36,237 nucleotides of DNA from Bacteroidota bacterium (GTDB lineage Bacteria; Bacteroidota; Bacteroidia; Chitinophagales; Chitinophagaceae): assembly GCA_947476145.1 (NCBI GenBank), contig CANJPH010000021.1, positions 1 through 36,237 of the forward strand, given 5' to 3'. The notes under the pieces were generated by a model. That model was not told the origin of the DNA, did not search any database, and saw nothing but the letters and a program-made list of their open reading frames with translations. The translations under genes were made by a program, and so were the position numbers. Below, piece by piece: positions 35,756 to 36,237 of the stretch (positions within the stretch are counted from its first letter, which is position 1; the number at the start of each line of letters is the position of its first letter).

Positions 35756-35881
35756 AGGGATTGTCGGCTTCACTTCGTTTCGCCGACCTCCCTCCGCATT
35801 GAGCTAACCCAAAGCCCTGAACCAAATCACTTCGTGCTTTGGTTACTTTTTTGTTTCTCGTACGTTTACGAAAGCAAGCTT
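35756..35881. repeat. 126-bp structured repeat, copy 1
   Basis: The first 60 bp are identical to copy 2. It contains GTCGGC...GCCGAC (35763-35768 with 35782-35787) and a second hairpin AACCAAA...TTTGGTT (35820-35844) with inner CAC/GTG and loop TTC. It ends in a partly symmetric TTTCTCGTACGTTTACGAAA. No credible gene is seen. Together with copy 2 it fills the 387-bp gap between the last protein gene and tRNA-Lys. Confidence 0.85.
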
Positions 35882-35889
35882 GTTTCATA

Positions 35890-36015
35890 AGGGATTGTCG
35901 GCTTCACTTCGTTTCGCCGACCTCCCTCCGCATTGAGCTAACCCAAAGCTCTCAACCATCACACTTCGTGTGCTGGTTGCTTTTTTGTTTCTCGTACGTT
36001 TACGAAAGCAAGCTT
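35890..36015. repeat. 126-bp structured repeat, copy 2
   Basis: It aligns to copy 1 at a constant 134-bp offset with no indels. Most of the differences fall in the second hairpin (AACCATCACAC-TTC-GTGTGCTGGTT-like arms, 35954-35978), where left- and right-arm changes keep pairing: the single mismatch moves from the eighth to the sixth pair. Its end also forms CGAAAG-CAAG-CTTTCG (36003-36018). Confidence 0.85.
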
Positions 36016-36036
36016 TCGACACGTCCTTAAAACAAA

Positions 36037-36062
36037 AAAGCCCCGACTTGCGTCGGAGCTTT
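36037..36062 (-). terminator. Terminator of tRNA-Lys
   Basis: Immediately after the tRNA 3' end, minus-strand AAAGCTCCGAC pairs with GTCGGGGCTTT around GCAA (one U-G pair), followed by TTTGTTTT. Confidence 0.9.
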
Positions 36063-36063
36063 G

Positions 36064-36136
36064 TGATCCCGCTGGGACTCGAACCCAGGACCCATACATT
36101 AAAAGTGTATTGCTCTACCAACTGAGCTACAGAATC
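36064..36136 (-). tRNA. tRNA-Lys (anticodon UUU)
   Basis: The 73-nt cloverleaf is complete. Acceptor arms are GATTCTG and CGGGATC, the D-arm is GCTC...GAGC, the anticodon stem is ATACA/TGTAT with loop CTTTTAA (anticodon TTT), the T-arm is CTGGG-TTCGAGT-CCCAG, and the discriminator is A. CCA is not encoded. It reads lysine codons AAA/AAG. Confidence 0.97.
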
Positions 36137-36161
36137 TGACCGTTTTCCCTTTTGAGGAGTG

Positions 36162-36192
36162 CAAAAATAAGCATAAAATAAAACTATCCAAA
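36162..36192 (-). promoter_or_regulatory. Promoter of tRNA-Lys
   Basis: On the minus strand TTTG (36192-36189) and TATTTTTG (36169-36162) are separated by exactly 19 bp, the consensus Bacteroidota housekeeping promoter. The predicted start is about 20 bp before the tRNA. This is the cleanest promoter in the window and supports use of TAnnTTTG elsewhere. Confidence 0.85.
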
Positions 36193-36237
36193 TAAAAGGG
36201 GACATTTCTTTTCAACATCAATTTTTGATCCTAAGTG

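Noticed and set aside
35756..36015. Possible CRISPR array
   Set aside because: Only two long copies, an 8-bp spacer and no cas genes; repeat structure is REP-like.
35885..36205. A 106-codon frame across tRNA-Lys and repeat copy 2
   Set aside because: It overlaps a complete tRNA, its terminator and a structured repeat, so it is not a gene.

Overview
This window looks like a stretch of chromosome from a low-GC Bacteroidota bacterium, most likely of the Chitinophagales / Chitinophagaceae type; genus cannot be set from sequence alone. Signs: promoters of the TTTG-N19-TAnnTTTG kind (cleanest before tRNA-Lys), few Shine-Dalgarno sequences, a fused ccoN-ccoO gene, an OmpA protein with beta-propeller and repeat domains, a DUF151-UVR nuclease, and many small SPI and SPII secreted proteins.

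Region 1 (1-7.7 kb, mostly minus strand) is housekeeping. It holds the first 830 codons of glutamate synthase large subunit gltB (cut by the window edge), a compact etfB-etfA-bfn-ispE operon, a small TPR protein, an unrecognised acidic protein and a BadF-type GlcNAc kinase. A divergent S41 C-terminal processing protease follows (7.7-9.3 kb).

Region 2 (9.3-20.9 kb) is the centre of interest: a complete cbb3 oxidase locus in the order ccoI-ccoS-ccoNO-ccoQ-ccoP-ccoG-ccoH-(SafE-like)-(unknown 123 aa). It faces a convergent two-gene regulator: a soluble PAS histidine kinase and a response regulator whose output is a CRP/FNR domain. Two tandem pairs of TGA-N6-TCA dyads lie before ccoI and before ccoS. 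In both pairs the second dyad is centred exactly 29.5 bp upstream of a Bacteroidota -7 element, which is class II activator geometry. The recognition helix keeps the Glu and Arg that read TGA half-sites in CRP/FNR. Together these suggest a FixL-FixJ-FixK-fixNOQP oxygen cascade compressed into two proteins, with the receiver fused directly to the FixK-like output. This is an inference and is testable.

Region 3 (20.9-31.4 kb) holds an AT-rich divergent spacer, a BBP2-like porin with a strong terminator, an M28 metallopeptidase, a Pro/Thr-linker lipoprotein, a beta-barrel plus PorE-like OmpA protein pair, and a 970-residue FAD/Fe-S 2-hydroxyacid dehydrogenase of the YdiJ/GlcDF type.

Region 4 (31.4-36.2 kb) is accessory: DUF4190 and DUF2752 membrane proteins, DUF4197, a DUF4177-like lipoprotein, three unrecognised secreted proteins, two tandem copies of a 126-bp structured repeat with stem-preserving changes, and tRNA-Lys(UUU) with its own promoter and terminator. 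No rRNA, IS element, phage gene or CRISPR array was seen.
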